64,000 nt of DNA, from the NCBI RefSeq assembly GCF_016100455.1, contig NZ_JACFSK010000001.1, positions 248,001 to 312,000 on the forward strand, read 5' to 3'. This DNA comes from Bartonella sp. M0283. Its GTDB lineage: Bacteria > Pseudomonadota > Alphaproteobacteria > Rhizobiales > Rhizobiaceae. A program made the position numbers and the translations under genes. The notes beneath the pieces are model-generated. The model made no database searches, was not told where the DNA came from, and saw only the letters and a list, made by a program, of their open reading frames with translations. This document shows, piece after piece, positions 56,292 to 64,000 of the stretch; within the stretch, counting starts at the first letter, position 1, and every line of letters starts with the position of its first letter.

Positions 56292-56719
56292 AAAATCTCA
56301 GACTGAAATATTTTGACTTGTCACCGGAGCTCATGAGCGGTTTTAGAGCCGTGAAAGTCGGCCTTGAGAAAAGTGTTGTAGAACAAAAATTGATTGAACT
56401 GGTCTATCTCAGAGTTTCTCAAATCAATGGATGCGCATATTGCCTCAATCTTCATACAAATTCCCTGCTAAAAGATGGCGAAACACAGCGCCGCATATCC
56501 GAAGTGGCGGGATGGCGTGTGAGTGACCAATATTCTGAAAAAGAACGGGCAGCACTGAACTGGGCCGAGCAGTTAACAAACATATCGACAAGCCACGCCG
56601 ATGACGAATCTTACGAGGCATTAAAAAAGGTCTTTAGTGACAAGGAAATATCAGACCTTACATTTGCAATATCGCTGATGAATGGAATGAACAGACTTGC
56701 CATTTCTATGCGGCAGTGA
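56288..56719 (+). CDS. AhpD/carboxymuconolactone decarboxylase-family peroxidase-like protein
   Basis: A 143-residue protein of the AhpD-like fold. The redox motif C-A-Y-C-L-N-L-H lies at residues 49-56, with the usual two cysteines and a His. Such proteins reduce peroxides or dihydrolipoyl groups. Translational coupling to the DoxX gene suggests a shared role in thiol/oxidative stress. Overlapping ATGA start. Confidence 0.9.
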   Translation: MKNLRLKYFDLSPELMSGFRAVKVGLEKSVVEQKLIELVYLRVSQINGCAYCLNLHTNSLLKDGETQRRISEVAGWRVSDQYSEKERAALNWAEQLTNISTSHADDESYEALKKVFSDKEISDLTFAISLMNGMNRLAISMRQ

Positions 56720-57215
56720 GACGCATTAAGAACAATGTCGAACAGTTGAGTGAAGGTATTCGCAAGTTATTTTTAGGGGTCACAATTGAGGCACTGTTCA
56801 CTTCTTGTTTAAAGCTTTAAGCGCTTAATCCAAATCGGGATAGAGACGAGGTCAATCTTGGAAAAGAAATGACCGGTGCTTGAGCAAATAGTCGACGAAA
56901 GCTTTTCATGAAAGTCTATCGATGAAGTCGTAACATGTCGCGGCTTTCTATCAGGACGATAAGATTTCTCCAAAATCACTTGGTTATCTTTTGCTGATGT
57001 TTGTTTTGCAAGCTTTATCCATTTTTCAGGTCTCGATAAAACTCTATCGGGACCTGTTCTGATTCATAGGCAATGCATGACGGTATATTTGGAGAATAAG
57101 CCAGGAAGTACGAGTTTTCTTGAATTATCACGGATGGTCAGGCTTGATCTAAAAAACATTGCAAAATTTGAAATAGCAAAATTATTGACACCCCCGTCAC
57201 TTCTCATGTGGAAAT
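56720..57215. other. Gene-free region
   Basis: About 500 bp with no gene I can support; it precedes a truncated gene and may include its deleted 5' end. Confidence 0.5.
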
Positions 57216-57749
57216 AGAAGTTGGCCGAGTAAACGCATTGCCGCCTTCAAAGTCGGTAACGGTTTTAGCGAGAATGTGACGATCGGACCGCTCATTACAG
57301 ATAAAGCGCTGGAAAAAGTGGAAGAGCACCTCAAGGATGCTATGGGAAAAGGTGCTACTCTGGTTACGGGAGGAAACAGATTGGAGGAAACAGGTCACTT
57401 TTTTGCTCCCACACTTCTGACTGGCATCACATCAAACATGAAAGTCGCAAGGGAAGAAACCTTTGGTCCCTTGGCACCCATTTTCAAGTTTAACACAGTG
57501 GAAGAAGTCATTGCAGCCGCCAATAATACCGAATTCGGTCTTGCAGCCTACTTTTATTCCAGAGATTACTCGAAAATAATACGTGTCGCCGAAGCACTTG
57601 AATATGGCATGGTCGGAATTAATACCGGCGCTATTTCAACAGAAACGGCACCTTTCGGAGGCATTAAACAATCCGGCATAGGACGTGAAGGGTCACATTT
57701 CAGTCTGGATGACTATACCGAGCTTAAATATCTGTGTGTGGAAGTCTAG
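57216..57749 (+). pseudogene. Truncated aldehyde dehydrogenase (GabD-like C-terminal part)
   Basis: Only the last about 175 residues of a succinate-semialdehyde-type dehydrogenase remain, starting [28 protein letters not shown] near 57455 and [14 protein letters not shown] near 57655 are conserved. The Rossmann domain and catalytic cysteine region are missing, so it cannot be an active enzyme. A valine (GTG) start at 57276 could express a fragment. Confidence 0.9.
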
Positions 57750-57782
57750 GCTCGAATATCTATGTGTGGAAGTCTAGGCTCA
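57727..57782 (+). repeat. 28-bp duplication after the truncated dehydrogenase
   Basis: AATATCT(G/A)TGTGTGGAAG followed by TCTAGGCTC occurs at 57727 and 57755, differing by one base. The first copy includes the stop codon of the dehydrogenase remnant. Confidence 0.85.
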
Positions 57783-57931
57783 AGGTGGTCGAGCCGGAAT
57801 AGACCATAATGGTTCCGGGCAAAGCTCTTAACAGATAAGCATCAGTTTCCGCATCCCTCATTGCTTGGTGCGGGCCAGCCAATCATCAAGTTTTCCAAAT
57901 AAGCTCCATCGATGATCTTGAGCAATGATGA

Positions 57932-58129
57932 CCTGAAATATCCCCTTCCAAAAGTAGGCCCAATAATGAGCCTATTGTCGAGAGTCTGGGTAAAGCAATA
58001 AATTTTGGCAACAATGAAGCCGAAAAACTTATTACACAAAGCATCAGTCAACAGATTATCTTTAGTTTGGCAGGTAGTGTAGGTTTAGATATTGCCACTA
58101 AGTATGCCTATGAAAATGCCAGAAATTGA
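57932..58129 (+). pseudogene. Fragment of a larger protein
   Basis: An open segment of 65 codons without a start, ending at TGA 58127. It reads N-N-E-A-E-K-L-I-T-Q-S-I-S-Q-Q and S-L-A-G-S-V-G-L-D-I-A-T-K-Y-A. It looks protein-like and hydrophobic toward the end. I do not recognise the family; by position it may be the remnant of a large secreted protein ending just before the small lipoprotein genes. Confidence 0.4.
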
Positions 58130-58186
58130 ATGGTCAATAATCTCGAAGCTTCTATTTAAGGATCTTCAGAATAGATTGAGTGTATA

Positions 58187-58678
58187 ATGTATTATAAAAA
58201 CTTATTTATGAACCTACTGGCAATTGTTGTGCTGTATGGATGTGGAGCTCACCACAGCAGATTTGAGTCTCAATACCCGGATCGTCCTAGACCAGATAGC
58301 GAACGTGATATATTGCAAACTTTTGTGGGTAAACCTGCCTCAACCTTAAACCGCTACTTGGGTAGCCCGGATGACCAACGTTTAGGTATTTGGGTATGGG
58401 GAGAAGAAAAATGGGTTTATGCATCAGTTAATCAGAGCCATATAGGATCAACTGATATGAAAAGATCTAATAGAGATACATGTAGGGTTGTAGCAAAGAC
58501 GAATGAACAAGATATCATTCAAAGCATTTATTATGAGGAAAATATTCTTGAATCAGGAAGCGTTAGATGCCCGACTATAGGAAATTTGAACAAACTTACA
58601 TATATAGTAAATCCTGCGCTTTATGAATATGATAAGAAACATGGGATAAAAAGAGATAATTACTGGATACCTAACTGA
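58187..58678 (+). CDS. Lipoprotein with SmpA/OmlA-like domain
   Basis: A 163-residue protein. The N-terminal hydrophobic stretch ends in V-V-L-Y-G-C, a lipobox with Cys19, so it is probably an outer-membrane or periplasmic lipoprotein. F-V-G-K-P-A-S-T-L-N-R-Y-L-G near residue 49 and the following aromatic strand (W-V-W-G-E-E-K-W-V-Y) share a pattern with two other lipoproteins at 60866 and 62792, including a conserved later cysteine. The function is unknown. It may be an immunity-type protein or a surface lipoprotein. Confidence 0.75.
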   Translation: MYYKNLFMNLLAIVVLYGCGAHHSRFESQYPDRPRPDSERDILQTFVGKPASTLNRYLGSPDDQRLGIWVWGEEKWVYASVNQSHIGSTDMKRSNRDTCRVVAKTNEQDIIQSIYYEENILESGSVRCPTIGNLNKLTYIVNPALYEYDKKHGIKRDNYWIPN

Positions 58679-59002
58679 TGGGAAACCTCATTGAGTTTTT
58701 TAGTCAGGCGGGTTTTAGTTGGCCTCACTCACGTTTAACATATTCAATTAATTTCCTTTACCATCAATTGCGTTTCATAGCTGAGCGGAGATGCTGCAAT
58801 CAGCCTTCGGAATCAAAATAATTGTAACTTCATTTGTCAGCCAAATATGCTCATCAGCGTACTGGTGCTGTTGATGCTTCTATATATTTCCGTTTTTTCC
58901 AAAAAACCAATTCGTTTATCCCTGAAATGATGGTTTATGTTTATCAAAAAATACTTGAAAATGAATTTTGGGGTATGACAAATTCTAGTACCGCTTTGAT
59001 AG

Positions 59003-59164
59003 GTTGTGGTGAACAATAGGACTTGCAACGTCTGGAAAAATTATGCGCATAGCCGTGGTTCAATGACATGGTTTAATGCAATGGCAGCACATTATGCAGG
59101 TGGAGAGACAGGAGTCTTATCCAATACTTATGTTCATTATTATCGACCTGCTGCCAATGCGTGA
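59003..59164 (+). pseudogene. Fragment of unknown protein
   Basis: 54 codons without a start, reading T-W-F-N-A-M-A-A-H-Y-A-G-G and G-V-L-S-N-T-Y-V-H-Y-Y-R-P-A-A-N-A. It ends at TGA 59162, which overlaps the ATG (59157) of the next segment. It probably represents the interior of a larger protein left behind upstream of the toxin-tip-like unit. Confidence 0.35.
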
Positions 59165-59441
59165 AAAAACAGCAGATCTATTAAATAATGGAAACAAATA
59201 TAGTGTTGAGCTGCAACGTCATAAGTATGATTTTGTCGGTGGGCTCATTGGTGGCAATCCTGCAACAATGTATGAGGCACCCGAAGGTTATAACCAATTA
59301 AAAGCAATTGGCGGTATGTTTGATCTTGATGGCAAACACTATTCTGTTCATAGTTGTTATGGTCTTGGAAAGGGTGAGTGTGGAAGTACTTATGGTCCTG
59401 CAAAATCTAAAATTATCAAAGCTCAAGGACGCTCGTTTTAA
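59157..59441 (+). CDS. Toxin-tip-like segment, copy 1
   Basis: 94 residues; no signal peptide. The conserved part starts H-K-Y-D-F-V-G-G-L-I-G-G and contains Y-E-A-P-E-G-Y-N-Q-L-K-A-I-G-G-M-F-D-L-D-G and H-S-C-Y-G, with two cysteines. The start is weak and the first about 20 residues are unlike copy 2, so it may be a detached C-terminal tip rather than a complete gene. It is directly followed by a lipoprotein gene. I do not recognise the family. Copies 2 (59872) and 3 (61959) share the domain. Confidence 0.55.
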   Translation: MREKTADLLNNGNKYSVELQRHKYDFVGGLIGGNPATMYEAPEGYNQLKAIGGMFDLDGKHYSVHSCYGLGKGECGSTYGPAKSKIIKAQGRSF

Positions 59442-59456
59442 AATGTGGAAACAAAT

Positions 59457-59810
59457 ATGAAGAATAAAATTATTACATTACTATGCTTGTCTTCATTAAG
59501 TGTTTTTAGTGGTTGTGGTGTGTTTAAGCCTGGTTATATAGATCACGGCCCACCATCTGCTAGTCAATGGTATCAAAAGCCAGGTGCAACACCGAAAGAA
59601 ATAGCTGAAGCAAATGACAAATGTGAAAAACGCTATCCAGATGATATAAAGCTCGACCCAAATGTTAGACAGAATATCGCCTTTCAAACATTGTTTTGTA
59701 TGGAAGATCAAGGATATTTGCCTAAGGATGGAACCAGAGCGATAAAGTCTTGTAGAAACTTTCGTAATCCAAAAGTTCCCATTTGTGAGGCGAGGGGCGC
59801 TTATAATTAA
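59457..59810 (+). CDS. Small lipoprotein, copy 1 (candidate immunity protein)
   Basis: 117 residues: M-K-N-K-I-I-T-L-L-C-L-S-S-L-S then V-F-S-G-C, a lipobox with Cys20. The mature part has F-C-M-E-D-Q-G-Y near residue 80, P-K-D-G-T-R-A and a C-terminal P-I-C-E-A-R-G-A-Y. It starts 15 bases after the toxin-tip-like segment. It is nearly identical to the lipoprotein at 60157 except in the central 30 residues. Its position suggests an immunity partner; this is inference. Confidence 0.75.
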   Translation: MKNKIITLLCLSSLSVFSGCGVFKPGYIDHGPPSASQWYQKPGATPKEIAEANDKCEKRYPDDIKLDPNVRQNIAFQTLFCMEDQGYLPKDGTRAIKSCRNFRNPKVPICEARGAYN

Positions 59811-59871
59811 AATAATGGAGTAATTATTGAGCTCTGGCCCAGCAGCTCATGCACAATAAACTGTCAATTTA

Positions 59872-60135
59872 TTGAACAAATTGAGTGCTGGTAAAAAAGA
59901 CGAGATGATTTTGTATTTTCATAAGTATGATTTTGTCGGAGGGCTCATTGGTGGCAATTCGGCCACGATGTATGAGGCACCCGAAGGTTATAACCAATTA
60001 AAAGCAATTGGCGGTATGTTTGATCTTGATGGCAAACACTACTCTGTTCATAGTTGTTATGGTTCTGGAAAGCTTGAGTGTGGAAGTACTTATGGTCCTG
60101 CAAAATCTAAAATTATCAAAGCTCAAGCACGCTAG
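59872..60135 (+). CDS. Toxin-tip-like segment, copy 2
   Basis: About 87 residues, with an uncertain TTG start at 59872 (an ATG in frame lies at 59905). From H-K-Y-D-F onward it is almost identical to copy 1, 700 bp to the left, differing at a few positions such as G-S-G-K-L-E against G-L-G-K-G-E. Upstream residues are unrelated. It is followed by the second lipoprotein copy. Confidence 0.5.
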   Translation: MNKLSAGKKDEMILYFHKYDFVGGLIGGNSATMYEAPEGYNQLKAIGGMFDLDGKHYSVHSCYGSGKLECGSTYGPAKSKIIKAQAR

Positions 60136-60156
60136 TTTAAAAATGTGGAAACAAAA

Positions 60157-60507
60157 ATGAAGAATAAAATTATTACATTACTATGCTTGTCTTCATTAAG
60201 TGTTTTTAGTGGTTGTGGTGTGTTTAAGCCTGGTTATATAGATCACGGCCCACCATCTGCTAGTCAATGGTATCAAAAGCCAGGCGCAACACCGGAAGAA
60301 ATATCTGAAGCATATGACAAATGTGACGAACGTTATCGAGATGATCCAAAACTTGACATACATGTTAGAGAGAATATCGTCTTTCAAAAATTGTTTTGTA
60401 TGGAAGATCAAGGATATTTGCCTAAGGATGGAACCAGAGCGATAAAGTCTTGTAGAAACTTTCATAATCCAAAAGTTCCCATTTGTGAGGCGAGAGGCGC
60501 TTATTAA
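60157..60507 (+). CDS. Small lipoprotein, copy 2 (candidate immunity protein)
   Basis: 116 residues with the same lipobox and C-terminus as copy 1. The differences cluster in the middle: P-E-E-I-S-E-A-Y-D-K-C-D-E-R-Y-R-D against P-K-E-I-A-E-A-N-D-K-C-E-K-R-Y-P-D, then L-D-I-H-V-R-E against L-D-P-N-V-R-Q. The pair is a recent tandem duplication with local divergence. Confidence 0.75.
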   Translation: MKNKIITLLCLSSLSVFSGCGVFKPGYIDHGPPSASQWYQKPGATPEEISEAYDKCDERYRDDPKLDIHVRENIVFQKLFCMEDQGYLPKDGTRAIKSCRNFHNPKVPICEARGAY

Positions 60508-60557
60508 AAAAGTATAAATTGTATTTTACAATTCGTATATTTTTTGAGGAAATTGAA

Positions 60558-60858
60558 ATGAAAAACAAAACAACCGCTGATCATTCGGTTAGGGATAAAG
60601 GTTGGCGGTTGTTTGGCATTGAGCGTTAATTACTATTTTGAAGCTTATGACGCCAATTAACAAGAAATAACAAGTAGAATTCAGTATTCTGCCCACGGTT
60701 ATGGTATTTATCGAGTGTGTAATGCATTTTGCTCGAGCCATGAAGGTGAGGCTTCGCGCATTACTGATGCCGATAAGGGCAATGAGATAAAAAGTGAAAG
60801 TTCTTACAAGTGGCGTCCATGCATGAAAATGATATTATCAAAAAATAATTCAAGGTGA
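60558..60858 (+). pseudogene. Broken lipoprotein-like gene
   Basis: Starts ATG-AAA-AAC at 60558 but quickly loses frame. The downstream frame reads R-V-C-N-A-F-C-S-S-H and I-T-D-A-D-K-G-N-E-I-K-S-E-S-S-Y-K, matching the intact lipoprotein at 62514 (A-I-C-A-N-N and I-T-D-I-H-S-G-K-E-L-K-S-E-S-P-Y-K). At least one frameshift and one stop (TAA near 60657) interrupt it. Confidence 0.7.
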
Positions 60859-60865
60859 GGTTTCA

Positions 60866-61198
60866 ATGAGAAAATTTCTCTCTCTTTTATGTGTCGTCTT
60901 TATGCTAAGTGGCTGTTGGCTTTCTCTGAACTTTAGTCAGGAAATTCAAGATAAATGGCGTGGGCAACCTATTGAAAATATCATCAACCGGTTAGGCCCA
61001 TTCCATGCCGCACAAAATAAAAAGGGAGAAAAATATATATACTGGGAACAATCTTTTCAAAAAAGTACACCTACAGGATCTGAGTTAGCTTATTGTGAAA
61101 CCCGCGCGTTCTATGACGAGCACGGCAAAATTACAAGGCTGGATACTTATTCGAGAGGAGCTAATTGCGCTCTTAGTTTTAGAAACTCGCTAAAGTAA
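60866..61198 (+). CDS. Lipoprotein with SmpA/OmlA-like domain
   Basis: 110 residues with lipobox M-L-S-G-C (Cys17). W-R-G-Q-P-I-E-N-I-I-N-R-L-G-P near residue 31 and G-E-K-Y-I-Y-W near 55 are the SmpA-like pattern also found at 62792 and 58187. Two later cysteines may pair. AGGTGAGG precedes the start. Function unknown. Confidence 0.78.
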   Translation: MRKFLSLLCVVFMLSGCWLSLNFSQEIQDKWRGQPIENIINRLGPFHAAQNKKGEKYIYWEQSFQKSTPTGSELAYCETRAFYDEHGKITRLDTYSRGANCALSFRNSLK

Positions 61199-61271
61199 AA
61201 CAGTTGTTATCGGTTGGTTTTTAATTTATTCAGCATGTAGAAAAATTGTCTTTATTAGGAATGATGTTAAA

Positions 61272-61436
61272 ATGAAAAACTTTGCAATAACTATATTTGT
61301 TTTCATCGTTTCGGGTCTATTCCTCACCGCTTGTCAACAAACCACTGCGACGTCGTCTCAAGAAAAACCGGCTATGGTAAAAAAAAGCGAGAAGCTTTGT
61401 GAACGACTAGGGTGTCATGTGACATATCACCCATAA
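61272..61436 (+). CDS. Very small lipoprotein
   Basis: 54 residues: M-K-N-F-A-I-T-I-F-V-F-I-V then L-F-L-T-A-C-Q, a clear lipobox with Cys21. The remainder is polar and ends C-E-R-L-G-C-H-V-T-Y-H-P. It may be an intact small lipoprotein or the N-terminal piece of a broken one. No clear ribosome site. Confidence 0.5.
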   Translation: MKNFAITIFVFIVSGLFLTACQQTTATSSQEKPAMVKKSEKLCERLGCHVTYHP

Positions 61437-61578
61437 TCCTGACTTATTTTCATGGCCTTTAGAGGCGTTGTCAAAATAAAGTTGTACTTGGACAAAGACT
61501 TAACCCTTTAAAGACGAGATACATTCATGGTGGTGACTTTAGCGCGATGAAGTCACGTGACTGCATGTTGCCAAGCTT

Positions 61579-61821
61579 ATGAAGAAAAAGAGTATAGAAA
61601 CAATATATCGGCAAGCTATTACCTTGAAGCCGGCAATCCGCTCACAAAGTCTATCCCTATCTTCTGACGTCGGTATGAATTATGCACTGAGTAGTGATTT
61701 TTGCGTGGAAGATAAAGGCTGTAGAGGACAGGGTATATCTGCAAAAATTCCGTGTCAAAGCTATACAAAATATCATGGTTCCAAACTTCCAATATTTATA
61801 ACACGTGGTGCTTATAAATAA
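61579..61821 (+). pseudogene. Degenerate lipoprotein-family remnant
   Basis: The C-terminal part reads F-C-V-E-D-K-G then I-P-C-Q-S-Y and S-K-L-P-I-F-I-T-R-G-A-Y, matching the pattern F-C-M-E-D-Q-G, C-R-N-F and P-K-V-P-I-C-E-A-R-G-A-Y of the lipoproteins at 59457 and 60157. The signal peptide and first half are lost. Confidence 0.65.
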
Positions 61822-61958
61822 TATTATGGTTGATAAGGACAATCATCTTTTCCATTCGGCAAGCAATGCAAAGAAAAATGTTATTTTAATATTGTGGAAA
61901 TCCGGCCGTGACGTGTTAGGTGCCTTCCGGTAGTGATATGCTGTTGGGACGGGTAAAT

Positions 61959-62078
61959 ATGTTTGATGGTTTTGATGGAAAGCGTGGCTTTTCTATCCAT
62001 AGCTGTTAAGGCTCTGGTTAATCTGGTGGCGGCGCATTTGGTCCATCACAAGGCTTACACGTGCGAGCAGGGGGGATA
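61959..62078 (+). pseudogene. Toxin-tip-like segment, decayed copy 3
   Basis: Reads M-F-D-G-F-D-G-K-R-G-F-S-I-H-S-C, then a stop, G-S-G, another stop, and A-F-G-P-S-Q, aligning with M-F-D-L-D-G-K-H-Y-S-V-H-S-C-Y-G-S-G and Y-G-P-A-K-S of copies 1 and 2. Two in-frame TAA codons interrupt it. It stands directly before another lipoprotein gene, repeating the tip-then-lipoprotein order. Confidence 0.7.
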
Positions 62079-62082
62079 GGTT

Positions 62083-62501
62083 ATGATTCATAGAAAAATT
62101 ATCACTATTCTTCTGATATCTATTTTGCCAGGTTGTAGTCTTGGCCAGCTGGATCAGCCACCGGGGCCAATCCACGAAGTTTATGTTAAAAAAGGTGCTG
62201 ATGAATTAGAGGTCAAAAAAGCCCTCATGGAATGTGGGTATCCTGCACCTTATTATGTCACATGGCAAGGTTATGACTTAACAGATAACCAGGCGGTAGA
62301 GTACACATCATGTATGGAAAGTCTGGTTTTAGAGTCATAGAACATGTAGGCAGAGATGCCGCCTGTTATACATACAGGAACCAAAACCTACCTGCTTGTA
62401 AACCAAATGCGGTTATTCCCTCCCGCAGTGTTTCGAGAAGAGTGAATAGTGCTTATTGCAAAGAATGGAAAGACAAGCATCTGCCAGTATATGAGCCGTA
62501 A
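62083..62501 (+). pseudogene. Lipoprotein gene with one-base frameshift
   Basis: The first frame runs from ATG 62083 through the lipobox I-L-P-G-C (Cys18) to C-M-E-S-L-V-L and stops at 62340. The +1 frame overlaps from 62310 as S-G-F-R-V-I-E-H-V-G-R-D-A-A-C-Y and ends K-D-K-H-L-P-V-Y-E-P at 62501. Restoring one A in ATGGAAAG would give a continuous protein of about 139 residues with C-M-E-K-S-G-F, matching the C-M-E-D-Q-G-Y motif of its relatives. A read error is also possible. Confidence 0.75.
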
Positions 62502-62513
62502 TCAGGAACAAAC

Positions 62514-62786
62514 ATGATGAAAATGAAGACAATCGGTATCGCAGCAATATCTATGGCAACTATCTTCATAAGTGGTTGTTTGACAATGAGCGGTGACTAC
62601 AAAGTCACCGCAGTCGATCAAGCAGGTAAGCCGATTATGGAAAAGTCTGAAATTTATGCTGAAGGACGCATGATTTATACGATGAGAAATGCAATTTGCG
62701 CCAACAATCCCGGAGCCACCGTCCACATTACGGATATTCATAGCGGAAAAGAATTAAAGAGTGAAAGTCCTTATAAATGTAGATAA
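62514..62786 (+). CDS. Small lipoprotein
   Basis: 90 residues with lipobox I-F-I-S-G-C (Cys22). The mature part contains I-Y-A-E-G-R-M-I-Y and G-K-E-L-K-S-E-S-P-Y-K-C. It begins 12 bases after the previous gene, with AGGAAC upstream. A broken paralogue lies at 60558. Function unknown. Confidence 0.72.
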   Translation: MMKMKTIGIAAISMATIFISGCLTMSGDYKVTAVDQAGKPIMEKSEIYAEGRMIYTMRNAICANNPGATVHITDIHSGKELKSESPYKCR

Positions 62787-62791
62787 CCCCA

Positions 62792-63142
62792 CTATTTCAA
62801 ATCCGAACTATAATGGGCGCAATTCAGTCCTTTATTATAAGTGACAAATCTTGTGATCTTGTCCTCATTATCAACATACACACGCAATTCACATGATTTA
62901 GTAACATAGCCCCCGAGCGGACTGCCTGAACCAGTTACCAAGAAGTTGCCTTCTTTTTGTCGGTAATAATATTTTTCGCCCTTTTCATCCACGCTGAAAC
63001 CACCACCTGGCCCGATGGCTTGTTGTAAGTCACTGATTGGCCGACCTCGCCATGCTTCCTGTATTTTAGCAGGGATATTGGTTGAAAACCAACAGCCGCC
63101 CAAAAGTACGAAAAGCGGTGCCAGTATAAGCAACTTACGCAT
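62792..63142 (-). CDS. Lipoprotein with SmpA/OmlA-like domain (opposite strand)
   Basis: 116 residues with lipobox L-L-G-G-C (Cys17). W-R-G-R-P-I-S-D-L-Q-Q-A-I-G-P near residue 32 and G-E-K-Y-Y-Y near 57, plus L-R-V-Y-V-D and G-L-N-C-A-H, parallel the lipoprotein at 60866. GGAGAG lies ten bases upstream. It is the only gene of this group on the minus strand. Confidence 0.8.
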   Translation of the reverse strand: MRKLLILAPLFVLLGGCWFSTNIPAKIQEAWRGRPISDLQQAIGPGGGFSVDEKGEKYYYRQKEGNFLVTGSGSPLGGYVTKSCELRVYVDNEDKITRFVTYNKGLNCAHYSSDLK

Positions 63143-64000
63143 TGGCTTTTCTCTCCGTTGGATTGATAAGTTTAATCTTTATAGAGTGTAACATAGTCAA
63201 ACAACAATTTATTGCACCAAAATTTTAGAAACATCTTGGTATAACAAAAGAATAAATTAAATTGCTTTGGGAAGACGAAACTGGATTTCGTCCGTTTTTT
63301 CTACCGTTTTGTTGCAGAATTATAAACCAGTCGGGCTGCAACCAAAACAGATAATCTATTCCGACAACCCAATTCCCGCCGGATATGATCGGGTTTATTG
63401 TCGGTTTACCGTTGTTCTCTCCAACACTATCAGTTCTGCAAGGGAATTTGGTCTCAATGATTGATGTCCCCGCAAATTTATCACCGACCTTCATTTCTCC
63501 GCATACGTAAAGGACAGCCATTCTCGCTGAACAGCCGGTCATCTATATTTTTAACAGCGATTGCGGGTTTGCTTTAAGGAACCTGAATAATGGGGGATTT
63601 TCTTCTTGGGGGCAGACGAGAAAGGGCGCATCTTCGACCATATTTCATCAATAGTTATAAGCGCCACAGAAGGAAAAAACGGCTGGCATAAAAGCGCTAT
63701 CCTCAGAAACGCTGGCGAGACGTTATGGAAAAGGAAAAGAAGTTTATCCATTTTGAAAAAGGCGGTTAGAGCCTATTTCATAATGGCTTCTTCGTACGTC
63801 GCTTGGCAGAGAGTAATATGAGCAGTTTTTGAAATCATTTCACATTGATCAGGGGAGTAAGGCAAGGAAAAGGTGCCCATCACGACCATGAGCCGTCATA
63901 AAAAGGAAGAGGGAACATCCACTTAAAAGCGCTCATGATGAGTGTGATTGATCAGTCTCGCTTATTTTTAAATACAATAAACAAAATGCTGTTTTTCCAC
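63143..64000. other. Right end, no supportable gene
   Basis: About 860 bp. Short open frames at 63225-63542 (minus), 63267-63464 and 63606-63821 (plus) do not resemble known families, and I cannot decide whether any is real or a remnant. Confidence 0.4.

Noticed and set aside
58160..58190. TATAAT at 58183 as promoter of the lipoprotein gene
   Set aside because: It overlaps the start codon region and has no -35 element at the proper distance, so it cannot drive the full gene.
1..64000. Insertion sequence or prophage explaining the CRISPR satellites
   Set aside because: No transposase, integrase or terminal inverted repeats are visible near the modules; the duplications look recombination-based.

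Overview
The window looks like chromosome of an AT-rich alphaproteobacterium of the Hyphomicrobiales, most likely a Bartonella of the insect-gut (Bartonella apis-like) clade. This rests on the type II-C Cas9, the fused FruB (EIIA-HPr-EI) fructose PTS, the tRNA-Ser/rplU/rpmA/GNAT block with an Ala/Lys-rich L21 tail, the purine-waste catabolic cluster and the large decayed intergenic spaces. The genus is inferred from gene content, not proven.

Layout. 1-6.9 kb: a cupin protein, a zinc alcohol dehydrogenase and a beta-hydroxyacid dehydrogenase separated by gene-free DNA rich in tandem repeats, including a 182-bp higher-order repeat. 6.9-13.3 kb: a LacI-type regulator divergent from fruB-fruK-fruA, with two palindromic operators between them. 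13.9-18.5 kb: HAD hydrolase, histidine acid phosphatase and an AT-rich acyltransferase. 18.9-30.4 kb: a type II-C CRISPR-Cas locus (leftward tracrRNA, intact cas9, cas1 and cas2 both broken, five CRISPR arrays) wrapped around a core block of tRNA-Ser, rplU, rpmA and a GNAT acetyltransferase. 30.4-35.2 kb: three drug/metabolite exporters. 35.8-47.7 kb: a dipeptidase and a urate/allantoin degradation cluster with a NitT/TauT-type ABC importer, LysR regulator and flavoprotein monooxygenase. 47.8-50.9 kb: a coupled operon of two apparently exported oxidoreductases and a multi-pass transporter. 51.2-56.7 kb: a MocR regulator, an ATP-grasp ligase coupled to an MFS exporter, and a DoxX/AhpD pair. 57.2-63.2 kb: a decaying accessory region with a truncated aldehyde dehydrogenase, repeated short toxin-tip-like segments and a set of small lipoproteins.

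How things work together. The CRISPR locus keeps effector parts (Cas9, tracrRNA, 34 repeats) but has lost adaptation: cas1 carries a 17-bp tandem duplication after codon 17 plus a second frameshift, and cas2 has a stop at codon 4. Array terminators, tracrRNA polarity and a promoter-like TTGACC-16-TACAAC inside every intact repeat all indicate leftward transcription. The extra arrays arose by copying a module [cas2 3' end - terminator hairpin - repeats - leader], because decayed cas2 3' ends precede each one. The purine cluster supplies hydroxyisourate hydrolase, OHCU decarboxylase, allantoinase, ureidoglycine aminohydrolase and ureidoglycolate lyase but no recognisable uricase or allantoate amidohydrolase. 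The ATP-grasp/MFS/MocR trio resembles a dipeptide-type metabolite synthesis and export unit. The right end resembles a toxin/immunity cassette graveyard in which one 700-bp unit has been duplicated and has diverged mainly inside the lipoprotein.
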